A stretch of 64,000 nt of DNA from Streblospio benedicti (taxonomy: Eukaryota > Annelida > Polychaeta > Spionida > Spionidae), in NCBI GenBank assembly GCA_019095985.1, contig CM032667.1:41440861-41504860 (forward strand), written 5' to 3'. Position numbers and translations under genes: made by a program. Below are positions 1 through 12,094 of the stretch, one piece after another. Each line of letters begins with the position of its first letter. Positions within the stretch are counted from its first letter, which is position 1. The notes beneath the pieces were generated by a model that was given only the letters and a program-made list of their open reading frames with translations, ran no database searches and was not told the origin of the DNA.

Positions 1-415
1 AAAAGGTGTGGGTCATTGTGTTAAGATTTGATAAAATTTTAAAAATTGTTTATGTTTGTCTCTAATTGTGTATGGTAGATATTCACAATACCATTTCTTT
101 CTTAAACAACAGCAATGATGATTGCTTCTATTACAAAATAGATAATCTAAAAAGTGGGTTATGCTTTCTAATTGCAAACTGTAACTTTTAAATGGGATCT
201 TTTGGCTAGTATATAATGAGCTTGACAAGCTTAAAGTGATAGGCTGCAATGAATGAAGATGTAGACATTAATACATAATGATGTAACCATTTTCAAAACT
301 ATCATGATTATGTAAGGCATTCACTTGAGCCATATATGATATAATCACTAACCCATATGGGATTTGCCGTTCTTGCAGCTATAAAAAACGTTACACGTCT
401 TAATAGCGCGTATAT

Positions 416-570
416 GGTGGACCGAGGAAGCTCACTTGGTGGACCGAGGAAGCTTGCCTTAATGGACCGAGGAAGCTTGCCTTAATGGACCGAGGGAGCT
501 TGCCTTAATGGACCGAGGGAGCTCAAAATTACATGGACCGACGAAGCCCGTGGACCGAGGAAGCCCGGGA
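416..570. repeat. Minisatellite with GGACCGAGGAAGC core, about 7 copies
   Basis: The core TGGACCGAGGAAGC recurs about seven times. Spacing is about 24 bp in the middle of the array, where the spacer is TTGCCTTAA, and is irregular at both ends. Units differ by single bases (GAGGGAGC, GACGAAGC). The array is GC-richer than its AT-rich surroundings. No coding frame runs through it convincingly. Confidence 0.85.
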
Positions 571-571
571 G

Positions 572-1287
572 TAGAAAACTCATTATCTCAACATAGTAAG
601 ATTGGAGATAAACAAATGACATGTTTATAATGTTGTTGAAGAGGATTAAACAACCCAGATATAAGAATAATTTGCGATATAAAGAAAACTCAAAATAATG
701 AGGTCCTACTGCATTAGTGAAGGAAGGCTTTTTTGTAAATGCAGTGAATGACACAAAATATTTTTTTTTCTGTTGTAATAGAAATCATATTTTATCATAC
801 TTTTGAGAAGTGTAGATCTAGTGATTAATGATGTTATCTAAAGTAGCAATTAATTGGAAATATTTTATAATTTTCAGAAAAAGTATATTGAATTTAAGGA
901 TGTTTGTAACATTATGTAAAATGCAACTTTTCCTCTTTTTAAACTAACAACTGTTTTTGTTAAGAAAAAATAAACTGGAAAAATGTATTTGGGTTGCGCA
1001 ACTGATTCACGAATAAACATTACTTGTGCATAGTTAGACTTTTTATAGTACATGTAGGATTTAATAACGTTCCTTTTATTTTTCCGTACTTTCTAACATT
1101 CCTGTAAAAATTTTGTGTAATAATTTTAGTAAAAATAAAGTCTTTACAGTGAAAAAAAGTTTTACAGTGAAGCTTTTTTAGGAGCATGCAATCAGTGATC
1201 TTTTCCATTGCTGAGTTTTGCGGACTCGATCTCTGTTCGGTAAATGCTTTTACAGTAGAGCGGTTACACTGATTTTTTTCCCGTCCA
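572..1287. other. AT-rich sequence, nothing recognised
   Basis: No exon-like, RNA-like or repeat-family signal is seen between the minisatellite and the first transposase fragment. The 1-415 stretch is the same, and its short open frames look random. Confidence 0.5.
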
Positions 1288-1934
1288 ATGGATATATTAC
1301 CTTCATTCACACAGTTGAGTCAGGTGTTCCAAAAGCAAAATCTGGATGTAACTGTGGTGAGACCAGCTTTGAATGTTGCTCAGGGTGCTGACAAACTTGC
1401 AATGGATGGCAAAGGTGCCTTCCAAAAAGAACTTACTGACAATCTGGTGAAGAAATCAGTTAAAGAGAAGGACAAGGACGGTAACCTCAATACAATGACA
1501 AACCAGAAATCCATTACAAAGGGGAGAAACTCTCAGGAAAAATGTCTGAAGTAAATGAGATAAGAAAATCATTTGTTGATCATCTGATTGGGAACACTGA
1601 CAAAAGATTTCCTCAGCAATCAACAGATATTGCTTTTTCATTTAATTCTCTTGGCATGAGGCCTTTAGCTTTCCTCTCCAGTGAAGAAATCAAGCGGCTG
1701 GCTGAATTTTATGGACAAAGACAAACATTCAAAGGAAAAGAAGATGACGAGGTTGTCAGTGAACCAATTGTGGACCCCAATGAAATTAGTACAGAATGGT
1801 CTACATGGAAGAAACTTGTGATTGAGCAACAATATCCTAGGGATAGTTTTACGCTTCTGTGGAAAATTATGAACCCTCTTTTTGCCAGGATACGGATAAC
1901 GTGTATGACGGCTCAGTGCCACAGCGGAAAATGA
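1288..1934 (+). pseudogene. hAT transposase-like fragment (ZNF862-like)
   Basis: Two overlapping open frames, 1288-1554 and 1542-1934, read as one stretch of a ZNF862-like hAT transposase broken by a frameshift. The first carries LPSFTQLSQVFQKQNLDV, the usual LP-x-LS-x-VFQ-x-x-NLD motif. The second carries VDHLIGNTDKRFPQ, followed by a PIVDPNEISTEW segment, as in the region before the hAT dimerisation domain. The N-terminal zinc finger, the catalytic core and the C-terminal dimerisation domain are absent, so this is an internal fragment. No terminal inverted repeats were found. The family call rests on recalled family patterns, not on a search. Confidence 0.65.
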
Positions 1935-2479
1935 TTTCGAGGAATAAAAACGTCTTCTGTTGACAATGTTGACTTGTTTTCTAAGAATTATTGCACAGCT
2001 TATACTAATGGGTATTTTACCATAAAGATGGGCATACACATATAAAATCACCTGCAGATTCTTATTCTAACCATTAAGTGACCATGTTGTTTTATCTTCA
2101 TGCATAATAAAATATTAGAACTAACATCCAAGTCACTCGCAGTTCCGTTTTGACAGATGGTCATCAATTTTTAAACTATGTAATAAAATTACTAATAGCA
2201 ATAGTACGAATTTTTTATTGAAGGCAGTCATCCAAAAGAACATATAATATACAATTCTAATAATGATACTTTTGTTAACTTACAATATTCTTTTTTACAA
2301 AACCATGTTCAAACTTCTACTTGTTATTCAGCCGGCAAGTGTCAGTCATGTCCATAAAGTTGATTTCGAAATGTCAAACGTTTTGTTAGAAATATGATAT
2401 AACCACCATTCACATTTACTCAACAGTTTGGAATTTGCTGTCTCTGTGATCCGACATGCAATTTGTCATCAGATAGGCC
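1935..2479. other. AT-rich spacer, nothing recognised
   Basis: Spacer between the hAT and piggyBac fossils. No exon-like or repeat structure was seen. Confidence 0.5.
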
Positions 2480-2647
2480 TTGACAAAGATAACAATCCCA
2501 CATGTTTATTTAAAAATTGCAGCCACAGCTTTCCGCCATGACACTGAAGGAAAGCACCTTGCGTTTGTTTTGATTTTGATAGAATTTCCTGACATGAATC
2601 ACACTTGTATAAAAATGAAATCTTTTACAATTTTTTACAACTCCAAT

Positions 2648-4035
2648 ATGTCGGCTGTCATTCCATGGGAGGAATTTGTTCGGTTGCAAAACGAGCTTTT
2701 TAATGACGATGATGACAGTGGAGAAGAGTTTTTAGGGTTTGAAGAGGAGGAAATTTTACAAGAGCATATCGTGGGTGACAATGAAAGTGATGACATTTCA
2801 AGTGAGGATGAAGATGAAGATTGGGTCGATGTTGACGAAAATAGAGATGGTGTTCCCGCTGGTGCCCATTGTTTGAGGAAGATTGTGGTGTGAAAGTCCA
2901 TTTGGAGAGCTGGCTGCCGATTGATTACTTCAGCCTGTATTTTAGTGATGACTTGATAGATTTAATAGCCCAGCAAACGAATGCTTACGCCATGGAAGTA
3001 TGTCCTACATTTTTATTTACTAAAGTTATCACTAGCATGTAGTGGTCTGGTTGCGGGTGTTGAGCAAACTCATCTCTGATGAATGCCAATGACCTGGTGT
3101 TAATGTCAAGTCTCTAGAGCATGATGACTGAATTTTGCCTGTTGATATGGGCATTTACAATTTATTCAAGTCCATTTAATGGCAATTGCTACCAAGAATC
3201 TCCTCTCATCTAAGGACTGCTCAGCCACAATAAAAAATATGAATCTTCATGGCAACTTTTAGATATTGATGAAGAATAGTCTGCTAAGCCCCAACTCACA
3301 GCTGTGGGATTGGCGAGATCGAGTGAAAAGAGTTGGAGTGCTTGACATAAAGTTGTTAAAGGGCATTGAACTGTCGATGGACTTGTCAAACTTCCAGCTG
3401 CACATTTACATCGGAGCAAATTACCTATTTTCAACAATGCGTTTTTCTCTGCAGTCATGTTAAGAAATAAGTATCCGTGTATAAAATTAATGTTACACTT
3501 CAGTGACAACAGCCAAATGATCCCGCGTGGTCAGGACGGGTATGACCATTTATTCAAAATCAGGCCTGTTATTGATCATTTTAATCAGAAGTTTGTTGAG
3601 GTGTGTCAACCCAGTAAGGAACTGTCGATAGATGAGAGTATGGTAGAGTTCAAGGGTCGCCTTTATTTTATCCAGTACATGCCAGCTAAATGAACATGGT
3701 GTGGCATTATGAGCTGGGCACTAAGTGAAGCTTTGTCAGCCTATGCATTGCACCTCACTCCTTATGCTGGCAAATCAAATGACACAAATGATGATGGTTT
3801 AGGATTGGCAGGTAACATAAATTGGTGCATGTGGCACTGTTAGAACAGGTAGAAAAGGTCTTCCCTCGTGAGGGGCTTCCTGTCGAATACAAGAAAAAAA
3901 TGAAAAAAGGTAACCACGTGTCTTTCAAGCGCAAAGGTTCACTCCTTGCAGCCAGATTTTTTGATAAAAAGGCAGTCGCTAATCTTTCTAATTTTCACTC
4001 TGCTGCTCTCAAAAACAAGAGAGTTGTCAATATAT
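2648..4035 (+). pseudogene. piggyBac transposase (PGBD-like) fossil
   Basis: The start (ATG at 2648) is followed by the strongly acidic N-terminus typical of PGBD proteins, with runs of D and E over 2700-2840. Next come PIDYFSLYFSDDLIDL and TNAYA near 2920-2990. A later frame (3457-3693) carries LHFSDNSQ, IRPVIDHFNQKF and LSIDESMVEFKGR, the hallmark DDE_Tnp_1_7 region with its catalytic aspartate in the DESM motif. A tail at 3822-4030 has VPREGLPVEYKKK-like and KGSLLAARFFDKK motifs. The pieces lie in different frames with stops between them, and about 130 bp near 3000-3150 does not match. No TTAA-flanked ends could be fixed. It is inactive. Confidence 0.8.
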
Positions 4036-4655
4036 GTCAATATAACGTTGCATGTTTTGTTACGCACAGCGTACGTTTAGGTACTGTAGAAAATCTTTAT
4101 GGACACGTGTCATTCACACACGTATTTCCGGTCCACGTCATCTCTACTTGTGAAATCATATTCTGTTAATAAATCTTGTTCTTACATTTAAATGAGTTCA
4201 AATTACGTGATTGATATGGTGTCAGAAGTTAAAACAAAATATGAGGAATAGACAGAAGTATCCAGTGTTAAGAAGCAAAATAGGCAGTGTCTCAGACTGA
4301 AAATAGTAGGGTGGCAAATTGCACGGAGTGACAGATCTTAGAACTGCACTTGCTGGATTGTAAGTTTGTTACTGTAACGTCCTCTTGTTAAATGAATTAA
4401 CCATGGCAGGACCCAATGTATAAACAGCCAGAGCCATTCTCCTTCATAGCAGATGAGTGGGAAGACTGGTTGTCAGTTTTTGAAGGCTTCAAAGCCGCAA
4501 CAACTCTGAAAAATGATGATGGCAAAACACAAGTAAATGCACTCTGTTATTGCATGGGGATGGTACAAGCATCAGCCATCAAGAAAACATTCAAGTATGA
4601 AAAGATTCAAGTGCCAAAGGCTGACGGCAGTGGTACAGAAGAGTTTGAAGAGATA

Positions 4656-7600
4656 GTAGAGTCATTTTAAGATTTTTTGTCGGAAAAATTGCAAGAAATT
4701 GTTTTTTGATTTTATTCAATAGATATTATGCCCCTCTATCCCAGAAAAAAAGTCTACCAAAATCATTCAATCCAAAAATAGGTTTTAAAGACATTTTTCA
4801 ATTTGGCCGCCGGGCATAACGTAAAAAATTATGTTTTTTATATTATAAGCTACATTTATGTGTAATACATGGAATTTGGGGTTAACAGGGTCACTGATTC
4901 CATTTCTAGTATTATTTTAATGATTTGACCTTATCTTGACCTTCAAATCCAAGATGGCTGCCACTTGCCATGTGTAGTTTACATATTTTACTTTTGAACC
5001 TACATCAATGTGTAATACCTGGACTTAAGGGACTAAAGGTGTCACTGATTCCATTTTCAGCATCATTTTAATGATATGACCTTATCTTGACCTTCAAATC
5101 CAAGATTGTTACTACTTTATCGTGAACATTTTATTATTTTTATTTCTAAGATAATGTTGGTGTGTAATGCACGTATCTGCATGTATATTTAGCTTTTAAG
5201 CATTACAGATTTAACCAAATCTAAACTCATAAATCCACTGTGATTCCATTTAGCATTGAAATATGATAACATTTATATTGGTAAACATAATTTGAATGGT
5301 AATGGAATCTCAGCTTCTTCATACCTTTAGTCATGAGAGAGTTATGCACAAAGATTATTACAGTAACAAAATTTATTCTAAACCAAAGAATCTTACATGC
5401 AACAGATACATACAGATACATGCACATTTGTAAATTTATAGCAGATAATATTCAAATATGATTTCTTTGGGGGAAAGCCATAAGCCTCCTACATTGAGTG
5501 GCCAATGATTCCCAATGCTTGGGAACCTCCAGTGTCTATGGTTCTTCCTTACATCTTCTAAAAATTGTTGTATTGATTGTGAAGTATGTTAATTGGCAAG
5601 AGCCACATGCTGATATACATGCCAGATTGTACAACTGACAGCTACATTTCTTCAAATGACAATAGGTTGTGAAATTGCAAGGTATGACATTAATCACACA
5701 CTGTGTTGCAACCTTTATATCATTCATTGTAGGGCAGTAATGTCATTTTGCTTTATTTAATTCCCATTTAGAAGGATCATCATCCATCCAAACTAATACT
5801 TGGTAGTAGACCCTCAAAGAATGATATTTACTGGATGATGCTGTAGGTGATAAACACTCTCGTGTGAAAAAGTGGCTAGATGTCACTTTCTGAAAAGGCC
5901 TATGAGCTAAACCAGTTCTTTAAAGCATCTTCACGAGAGGATGATGCCCCCTGTTCCCACGCCCACCAAACATAGCTTCACGGATGAACTTACAGACTTC
6001 GTCATTACCAGTGAAATGGTCAAACTAAACAGCCTCCACACTGGAAAGGCATCAGGTCCAAACGGCATGCCAACATGTGTCTTGCCACAGGCAGCCGAGG
6101 AACTTAAGGAACCCTTCACCCACCTGACCTGCTCCAGCTTTCCTTTGATACAGGACAACTCCCAGCTGAGTGTGAAGAAGGGCAGTAAAACGACAGCGAG
6201 AAACTATAGGCCAGTGAGTCTGACATGCATCCTATGTAAAGTCATGGAGAAGTTGGTGTGAGATCAGATGATGAAACACCTGCAAAACAACAACAAATCA
6301 ACTTTGATCAGAAAGGACAACATGGGTTCTTGCCAGGCATGGTTGTGTATCACATAACTGCCTGAGGTCATGGAAAAACTGGACAAGTATCCTGAATGAT
6401 GGCTGCTGTGTGGAGATCGTATACATGGCCTATAAAAATGGCGCTCTCTACTCTGTCCCACAACGACCGTCGTCTCCTGGCAAAAATACACGCTTTCAGT
6501 ATCAGAGGCAGTCCTCAAGTGACTGAAAAATTTCTTCACAGTCAGACAACAGAACGTCGTCATCAATGGCACCCAATCACACAAGGGGCATATGAGTAGC
6601 GGTGTCTAAAAAGGGTCCATTGTTGGCCCGATAATGTTCGGCCCTGCTCATTAATGACTTGCCAAGATACGAAGCTGTACATGAGAAGTTTACACTGATG
6701 AAGGCCATTAGGACCTGCAAGAGTCAATGAAGCAGACAAGGATCTTGGGGTGGTGATGGACAACAGGCTAACATTCAAAGACCACGTAGCGGAGGCAACA
6801 TCAGAGGCAGATTGCATTGTTGGAGTCATCCGCAAGTCCTTTGACTATCTCATAAAAAAACCTTTGTCCACCTGTACCAGAGACTGGTGAGACCCATCCT
6901 GGAATACGGACCCTGCGTCTGGCAATCACACCTGAAAATACTATGCAGTGATATCAAGGATGTACAGCTCAGAGCCGTAAACCTTCTATCCCACCTGTAC
7001 AACAAACCCAACCCTGAAAGACTAAAGATTCTAAAGTAGAGCATCGACACAAAAGAGGTGACATGATCGAGGTATTCAAATACCTCCACGGCTTCTATGA
7101 TGTCCAATAGCCAACCCTCATACTCTTAGAAAATGACTTGCGGGGTAACTCTCTGAAGCTCCTCAAAGACAGATTTGGGCTAAACATCAGAGGAAACTTC
7201 TCCCAGTCCGTCATCTCAATCTGGTACAGTTTACCTGACTCAGGTGTCAAGGCCCTATCAGTAAACGCCTTTAAGAGCAGACTTAATGACCACTGGAAAC
7301 ACTTATCCTCCCTCCATGCACCACAATGTCAGAATATGTAAATACATAGCTTATCCACGCATGTCACAAAGTAAAGTATCTTTTTTTACCTCTGGAAGGA
7401 TGAAAAGGCCTACACACGGTCCCTACCATTGAGACTAGTCAAGTCAGGTCATATAACACAGGATCATTAACATTCCCAGTTGGAATGACAGATCTTTTTG
7501 TTCTCTGAATGGCCAATGGTCTAACGTACCTGACTTATGTATTATAGTCTTGGTGAGCGAATCATGTCAAACACATACTAATTAAAAGAAACATGGCATC

Positions 7601-8358
7601 AATGGCAGCCATCTTGGATTTGAAGGTCAAGATAAGGTCAAATCATCAAAATGATGCTGAAAATGGAAACAGTAACCCCGCTAAACCCGAAGGCCCAGGC
7701 ATTACACATCGATATAAGCTCATTTTTCATGTCGTAATTGGCAGCCATCTCGGATTTGAAGGTCAAGATAAGGTAAAATTATTAAAATGATGGTGAAAAT
7801 AGAATCTGCGACCCCTCTAAACGCTAAAGCCCAGGTATTACGTACAAATCGATGCAGGTACAAAATAAAAAAAATGAAACTTCATGAAAGTGGCAGCCAT
7901 CTTGGATTTGGAGGTCAAGATAAGGTCAAATCATTAAAATAATGCTGAAAATGGAATCAGTGACCCCTCTAAACCCTAAAACCCAGGTATTACACATTGA
8001 TGTAGGTTCAAAAGTAAAATATGTAAACTACACATAGTAAGTGGCAGCCATCTTGGATTTGAAGGTCAAGATAAGGTCAAATTATTAAAATAATACTGGA
8101 AATGGAATCAGTGACCCTTTTAACCCCAAATTCTATGTATTACACATCAATGTAGCTTAAAAAGAAAAAACATAATTTTTTACGATATGCCCGGCGGCCA
8201 TTTGAAAAAACGCCTAAAAAAAGCTATTTCGATTGGGTGATTTTGGTAGACTTTTTTTCTGGGATATAGGGGGGCATCATATCTATTGAATAAAATCATA
8301 AACAATTTCTTGCAATTTTTCCGAAAATTGGGGTGCATTTCACCTAGAATGACTCTAC
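4656..8358. mobile_element. 3.7-kb TA-flanked DNA element with long inverted repeats built from tandem units
   Basis: The ends are inverted copies beginning GTAGAGTCATT and are flanked by TA on both sides (4654-4655 and 8359-8360). The terminal inverted repeats extend about 450 bp: roughly 4656-5112, matching 7893-8358 in reverse. Each arm is built of units of about 140 bp that contain GATTTGAAGGTCAAGATAAG and a downstream TGACCCCTCTAAACCC-like box. The left arm has about two units and the right arm about four (7593-8165). No transposase of its own was found. It sits inside the gag of a Ty3/Gypsy fossil, so it is younger than that element. The TA flanks suggest Tc1/mariner-type mobilisation, but the superfamily is uncertain. 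Confidence 0.85.
5890..7341 (+). pseudogene. CR1-like LINE reverse transcriptase remnant
   Basis: Conserved landmarks run in order on the plus strand. KASGPNGMPTCVL (about 6050-6090) and NYRPVSLTCILCKVMEK (about 6200-6255) belong to the RT N-terminal part. A later SIVGPIMF fragment lies at about 6620. DKDLGVVMDNRLTFKDHV lies at 6730-6785, and RRHKRGDMIEVFKYLHG near 7040-7095. The C-terminal RGNSLKLLKDRFGLNIRG to FKSRLNDHW closes it at 7141-7296. This order fits the CR1/jockey group. Many stops and shifts break it, and the catalytic FADD-type box could not be seen. It lies wholly between the arms of the TA-flanked element, either as an older insertion or as captured cargo. Confidence 0.82.
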
Positions 8359-8360
8359 TA

Positions 8361-9117
8361 AGAAGCCAGATCAATATGATACCGTTGTAAAGAAATTTAC
8401 TAGCTATTTCGTTCCTAAGAAGAACATTCACCATGAACTGTTCATTTTCCAGCAGCGTAAACAGCTAGTTAGTGTCAAAGCAGTCGTTGGAGGTGTAGAA
8501 ACATCCAGGAAAGAGACAGTTGAAGAATTTCTACGTGCACTGCAGATCTTAGTGAAATCGCATGGCGACTACCCGACCCCGACGACCAAGGTTCTGGATC
8601 GCTTTGTCATAGGGATTACTTTGACAAGGATTTGTCAGGCCGAATGCAGCTCAAAGCAGCCCTGACTCTAGAAGATGCAGTTCGAATGGCCCGTCAGCAA
8701 GAGTTAGTTGAAACCCAGAAGCAACAACAAAAAGAGCAGCAGAAAGTACCTGAGACTAACACAGGTGTCAATGAAGTGCGCTTTCGGCGAGGAAAAGGGA
8801 GAGGCCGTGGAGCTAATGGTGCCAACAAGGGCAAGGGTCAACAAAATCACAGAAGCAAAGCCCAAGGACAAGGATCTAGACCCTCACCTCCAGCAGCGCC
8901 AGGAGGAGGTTGCGGCAAGTGTGGAAGCGCCCATGCCCCCAATAGTTCATGCCCAGCCTCAGGGCGTTCTTGCAATTACTGTCACCGAATAGGACACTAT
9001 GCTTCAGTCTGCCAAAAGAAGCTACATAAGAGCCTTAGAGAGATGCAGCTTCAGCCTGTTGAGCAGCCTGTGCCCTATCAAGGCGTACAGCCACAAGTTC
9101 TGTCATGTGTGATTTAG
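8361..9117 (+). pseudogene. Gypsy gag, C-terminal part with zinc knuckle
   Basis: This is the continuation of gag beyond the inserted inverted-repeat element. Early codons read YFVPKKNIHHELF and FQQRKQ, the usual end of the Gypsy capsid-like region. A long glutamine/lysine-rich stretch follows (8690-8760), then a basic RGKGRGRGANG segment. The end holds two cysteine clusters near 8910-9010, the second fitting CX2CX4HX4C. In such elements this protein packages RNA. Fossil; part of the 4217-11691 element. Confidence 0.75.
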
Positions 9118-9302
9118 ACATGTGCATGGTGAGAAGTAATAACAGAACCAGCAAGCAGTTTCTATTCATTGCCACAAGTTCCAGCTACCAGCATACCCAT
9201 GTGTGTGGGTGGAGCCGGGAAGCATGAACTTCCGGCGATGCCTATGATTTCACCAAGACAGCCAACATTTCACCAAGACAGTTTCTGGCTCTATTCCATT
9301 CA

Positions 9303-11691
9303 ATGTCCAGACAGTACCCCACCTTGGGAAGTGTCACTGCAGTAGGTGGCACCCACGTGAGCTTCAAGATCGATACGGGAGCAGACATCACCGTCATGGA
9401 TGAGGCAACGTATAGGAGTCTACCAAGCAAACCACCCATTTCACCCACCACCGCCCAGCTAATGTCACCAGGAGGTGCAGTACACAGTATAGGAGAATTC
9501 TATGCTACAACCACATTTAGAGGAAATCAATATTGTTTTAAAGTCATCGTAGTCCCAGGAGGCAGCCGCCTTCTCAGCCGCAGTGTAGCTACGAGGATGG
9601 GCCTGGTGGTACGATCCGAGGAAATCATTCGGGACGACATGTTTGCAGTAGAAGGCAAGGTCAAGTCAGAGCCAGTGAAGATCCACCTCAAGGAAGGTGC
9701 CAAGCCTCACGCCATCATGACGGCTCGGAGAGTGCCATTCCCGCTCCTGAAGAAGGTAGAAGAAGAGTTCCAACGTCTTGAACAATGTAACATCATTAGC
9801 CGGGTGACCGAGCCAAGCGACTGGTGTGCAGGAATGGTTCCAGTTCTAAAACGCAACCAAACGGTACGAGTGACTGTTGATTACAAAAAACTAAACGCTT
9901 CAGTGAAGCGGCAACAGTTCATGTTGCCAAACCTGGAAGATGTGGCGCCCAAGCTAGCTGGTGCACTGTGGTTCAGCACACTTGACGCAGAATGCGGTTT
10001 CTTCCAGTTTGCACTCGATGAAGAGAGTGCTGCCCTAACGACCTTTATAACGCCATTTGGAAGGTTCAGGTTCAATAGACTTCCAATAGGTATCTCATGT
10101 GCGCCAGAAATATTCCAGCAGAAAATGTCCGACATGCTAAAAGACCTGCCCGGGTGCGTAGTAATAATGGACGACATACTGGTATTCGGTAGAACAGAGA
10201 CGGAACATGATGCAAACCTGGCAAGAGTGCTTGCCACCATCAAGGCAGCTGGACTTAAGCTGAACAAGAAAAAGTGTAACTTCAAACAGAAGCAATTAGA
10301 ATACTTTGGCCACATCATCGGAGCAGAAGGTATCAAGGCCAGTCCGCAGAAAATAAAAGCCATTCAAGAAATGGAGCCTCCAAATGATGTTAGCCAGTTA
10401 CGCACTGTGGTTGGCATGCTGAACTATCTCGGAAGGTTCATACCAAACCTGTCCACAACCCTCAAACCAATTACAGACCTGCTGAAAGAAGACAATGTTT
10501 GGTCATGGGGACCACTGCAACAGCAAGCATTCCGCAGCATCAAACAGCAGCTCTCCAAACTACCAGCTCTAGCGTACTACCGACCCGAGAGGGAGACGGT
10601 AGTCAGTGCCGACGCTTCAAGTTATGGGCTTGAGGGAGTGCTCTGGCAGCGTATTAATATGCAACTTGTACCGATCATGTACTGCTCACGCACACTGACG
10701 GACAGTGAGAAACGATATGCACAGATTGAGAAAGAGTGCTTAGCAGCAGTGTGGACATGCGAAAAGTTTGAAAAGTATTTAGTTGGCCTTCCTACATTCG
10801 AGCTGTTAACAGATCACAAGCCACTAGTACCTCTAATCTCCACCAAGGAACTGAACCAGTGTCCTGTTAGGTGTCAACGTTTGTTAATGAGGATGATGAG
10901 GTTCAACCCAAAAGTGCGCCATGTACCCGGCAAGGAACTTGTCATCGCAGATGGCTTATCTCGAAAGCCCATTCCCCACACCAAGGAAGACGCAGAAAAG
11001 GTCGATGAAGTTATGGAATACATAGATACTGTACAAGCATCATGGCCCACCACAGCATCATACTTGCAAAGGGTGAAGCAGGAAACCACCCGGGATCCTG
11101 TATTGGTGAAAGTGTCCAACTATATCACCAATGGCTGGCCCAAGCATCAGTCTGCAGTATCGCTAGCAATTCAACCATTTCATCAGGCCCAAGATCAGCT
11201 GTCAGTCATAGATGGACTGATCACCCATGGGAGTAGGCTAGTAATCCCTGAAGTACTTAAAGAAGATGTATTGGAGAAACTGCATGAATCTCACCAAGGC
11301 CGAGGAAAGTGTAGAGACAGAGCTCGTACATCTGTCTGGTGGCCCAGCATCGGGCAAGACATCAACCGCATGATAGATGCATGCATGTACTGCATTGAAG
11401 TCAGTCCAGCTCAGCGGCAGGAGCCATTGAAGCCGACCCCATTACCCGATCGACCATGGGAGAAGATCGCAGTCGATCTGTGTGAATATGGCAAGAGACA
11501 ATATCTGATAACTGTAGACTACTACTCACGATGGATTGAAATAGACCTCCTCACCACCACAACATCAGTAGCAGTCATCGGCAAGCTGAAACGCATGTTC
11601 GCCATGCATGGCATACCTGAATTTGTGAGGTCCGATAACGGACCGCAGTTCGCGTCAGCAGAGTTTGCGAACTTCGCACATGAGCCAAAGG
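9303..11691 (+). pseudogene. Gypsy pol polyprotein (PR-RT-RH-INT), 3' truncated
   Basis: A long open stretch holds, in order: protease (DTGADIT near residue 23), RT with VDYKKLN, the LTTFITPFGRFRFNRLP segment and a MDDILVFG catalytic box, RNase H around SADASSYGLEGV, a tether, and an integrase zinc finger. The integrase core then begins. The reading frame runs on past 11691 into unrelated sequence that resembles a YqaJ nuclease, so the last part of the open frame is not retroelement. Strong similarity of domain order to K02A2.6-type Gypsy elements is recalled, not searched. Confidence 0.88.
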
Positions 11692-11885
11692 TCAGAAAAA
11701 TGTATGTGAAAAATCATCATAAAATGTGTGTTGGTGATGGTAAATTAGTGTCAGTAGAATATCTTGGTTTGGTTGTGTCTGTTGATAATCCATATCTGGA
11801 TGCAAGTTTGGATAGCTTTGTAAGATGTCCCAAATGTGGTGATGGAACATAAGAAATTAAATGTTCATGGAAGCACAGTTCATTA
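11692..11885 (+). pseudogene. YqaJ-type nuclease fragment
   Basis: Directly after the point where the Gypsy integrase stops matching, the frame reads GLVVSVDNPYLDASLDSFV, then RCPKCGDG, a stop, and EIKCSWKH. This fits the YqaJ-family motif order (GL...NPYLGASPDG...CP.CG.G..EIKCP), which carries the PD-(D/E)XK-type catalytic residues. The usual PDG is degraded here (LDS). Only about 60 codons remain. YqaJ domains in animals often occur in multi-copy proteins with SWIM zinc fingers; one SWIM fragment lies near 30830. Assignment is by motif recall. Confidence 0.5.
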
Positions 11886-12094
11886 CTTCATTGTGCTTGC
11901 TAGTCATTTGTTCTGCAAACACATTTATGGCTAGCAAGTACAAATGCCCTCGATTTTCAGAAGAGGAGGTGCCCTGTAGGTGTATACTCGGATAGCGCAT
12001 TCAAACATGGCCGCCAAATCACGAGGTCAGCCGAGCATATAACTTAAATACTGTAAATTCCATTGGAAAATCAACAAATTCTGAACTTCTGAAT
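11886..12094. other. Short unassigned junction sequence
   Basis: This lies between the YqaJ-like fragment and the BEL/Pao fragment. It contains ACATGGCCGCCAAATC-like text but no structure that I can assign. Confidence 0.4.

Larger units (their letters stand above)
4217..11691 (+). mobile_element. Ty3/Gypsy LTR retrotransposon fossil, split by a large insertion
   Basis: A primer-binding-site-like TGGTGTCAGAAG at 4217 suggests that the 5' LTR ends just upstream, after the piggyBac remnant. A gag N-terminal piece at 4416-4655 is interrupted by the 4656-8358 element. Gag resumes at 8361-9117 and ends in a Cys-rich nucleic-acid-binding segment (CHRIGHYASVC at about 8977-9010). Pol runs from 9303 to about 11691: aspartic protease (IDTGADIT), reverse transcriptase (YKKLNAS, FSTLDAECGF, VIMDDILVFG), RNase H (SADASSYG) and integrase (zinc-binding H-H-C-C near 11290-11400, then core VDLCEYG and SDNGPQF). 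The 3' part of integrase and the 3' LTR are missing in this window. The element is broken, with at least one large insertion and a lost 3' end. Confidence 0.9.

Noticed and set aside
2635-2901. Minus-strand Ser-rich open frame
   Set aside because: Antisense of the acidic piggyBac N-terminus; Ser runs are the mirror of GAT/GAA repeats.
4870-5110. Separate satellite or promoter array
   Set aside because: The units are the left arm of the TA-flanked inverted-repeat element and match its right arm in reverse.
9881-10363. Minus-strand open frame of 160 codons
   Set aside because: Shadow of the Gypsy RT region.
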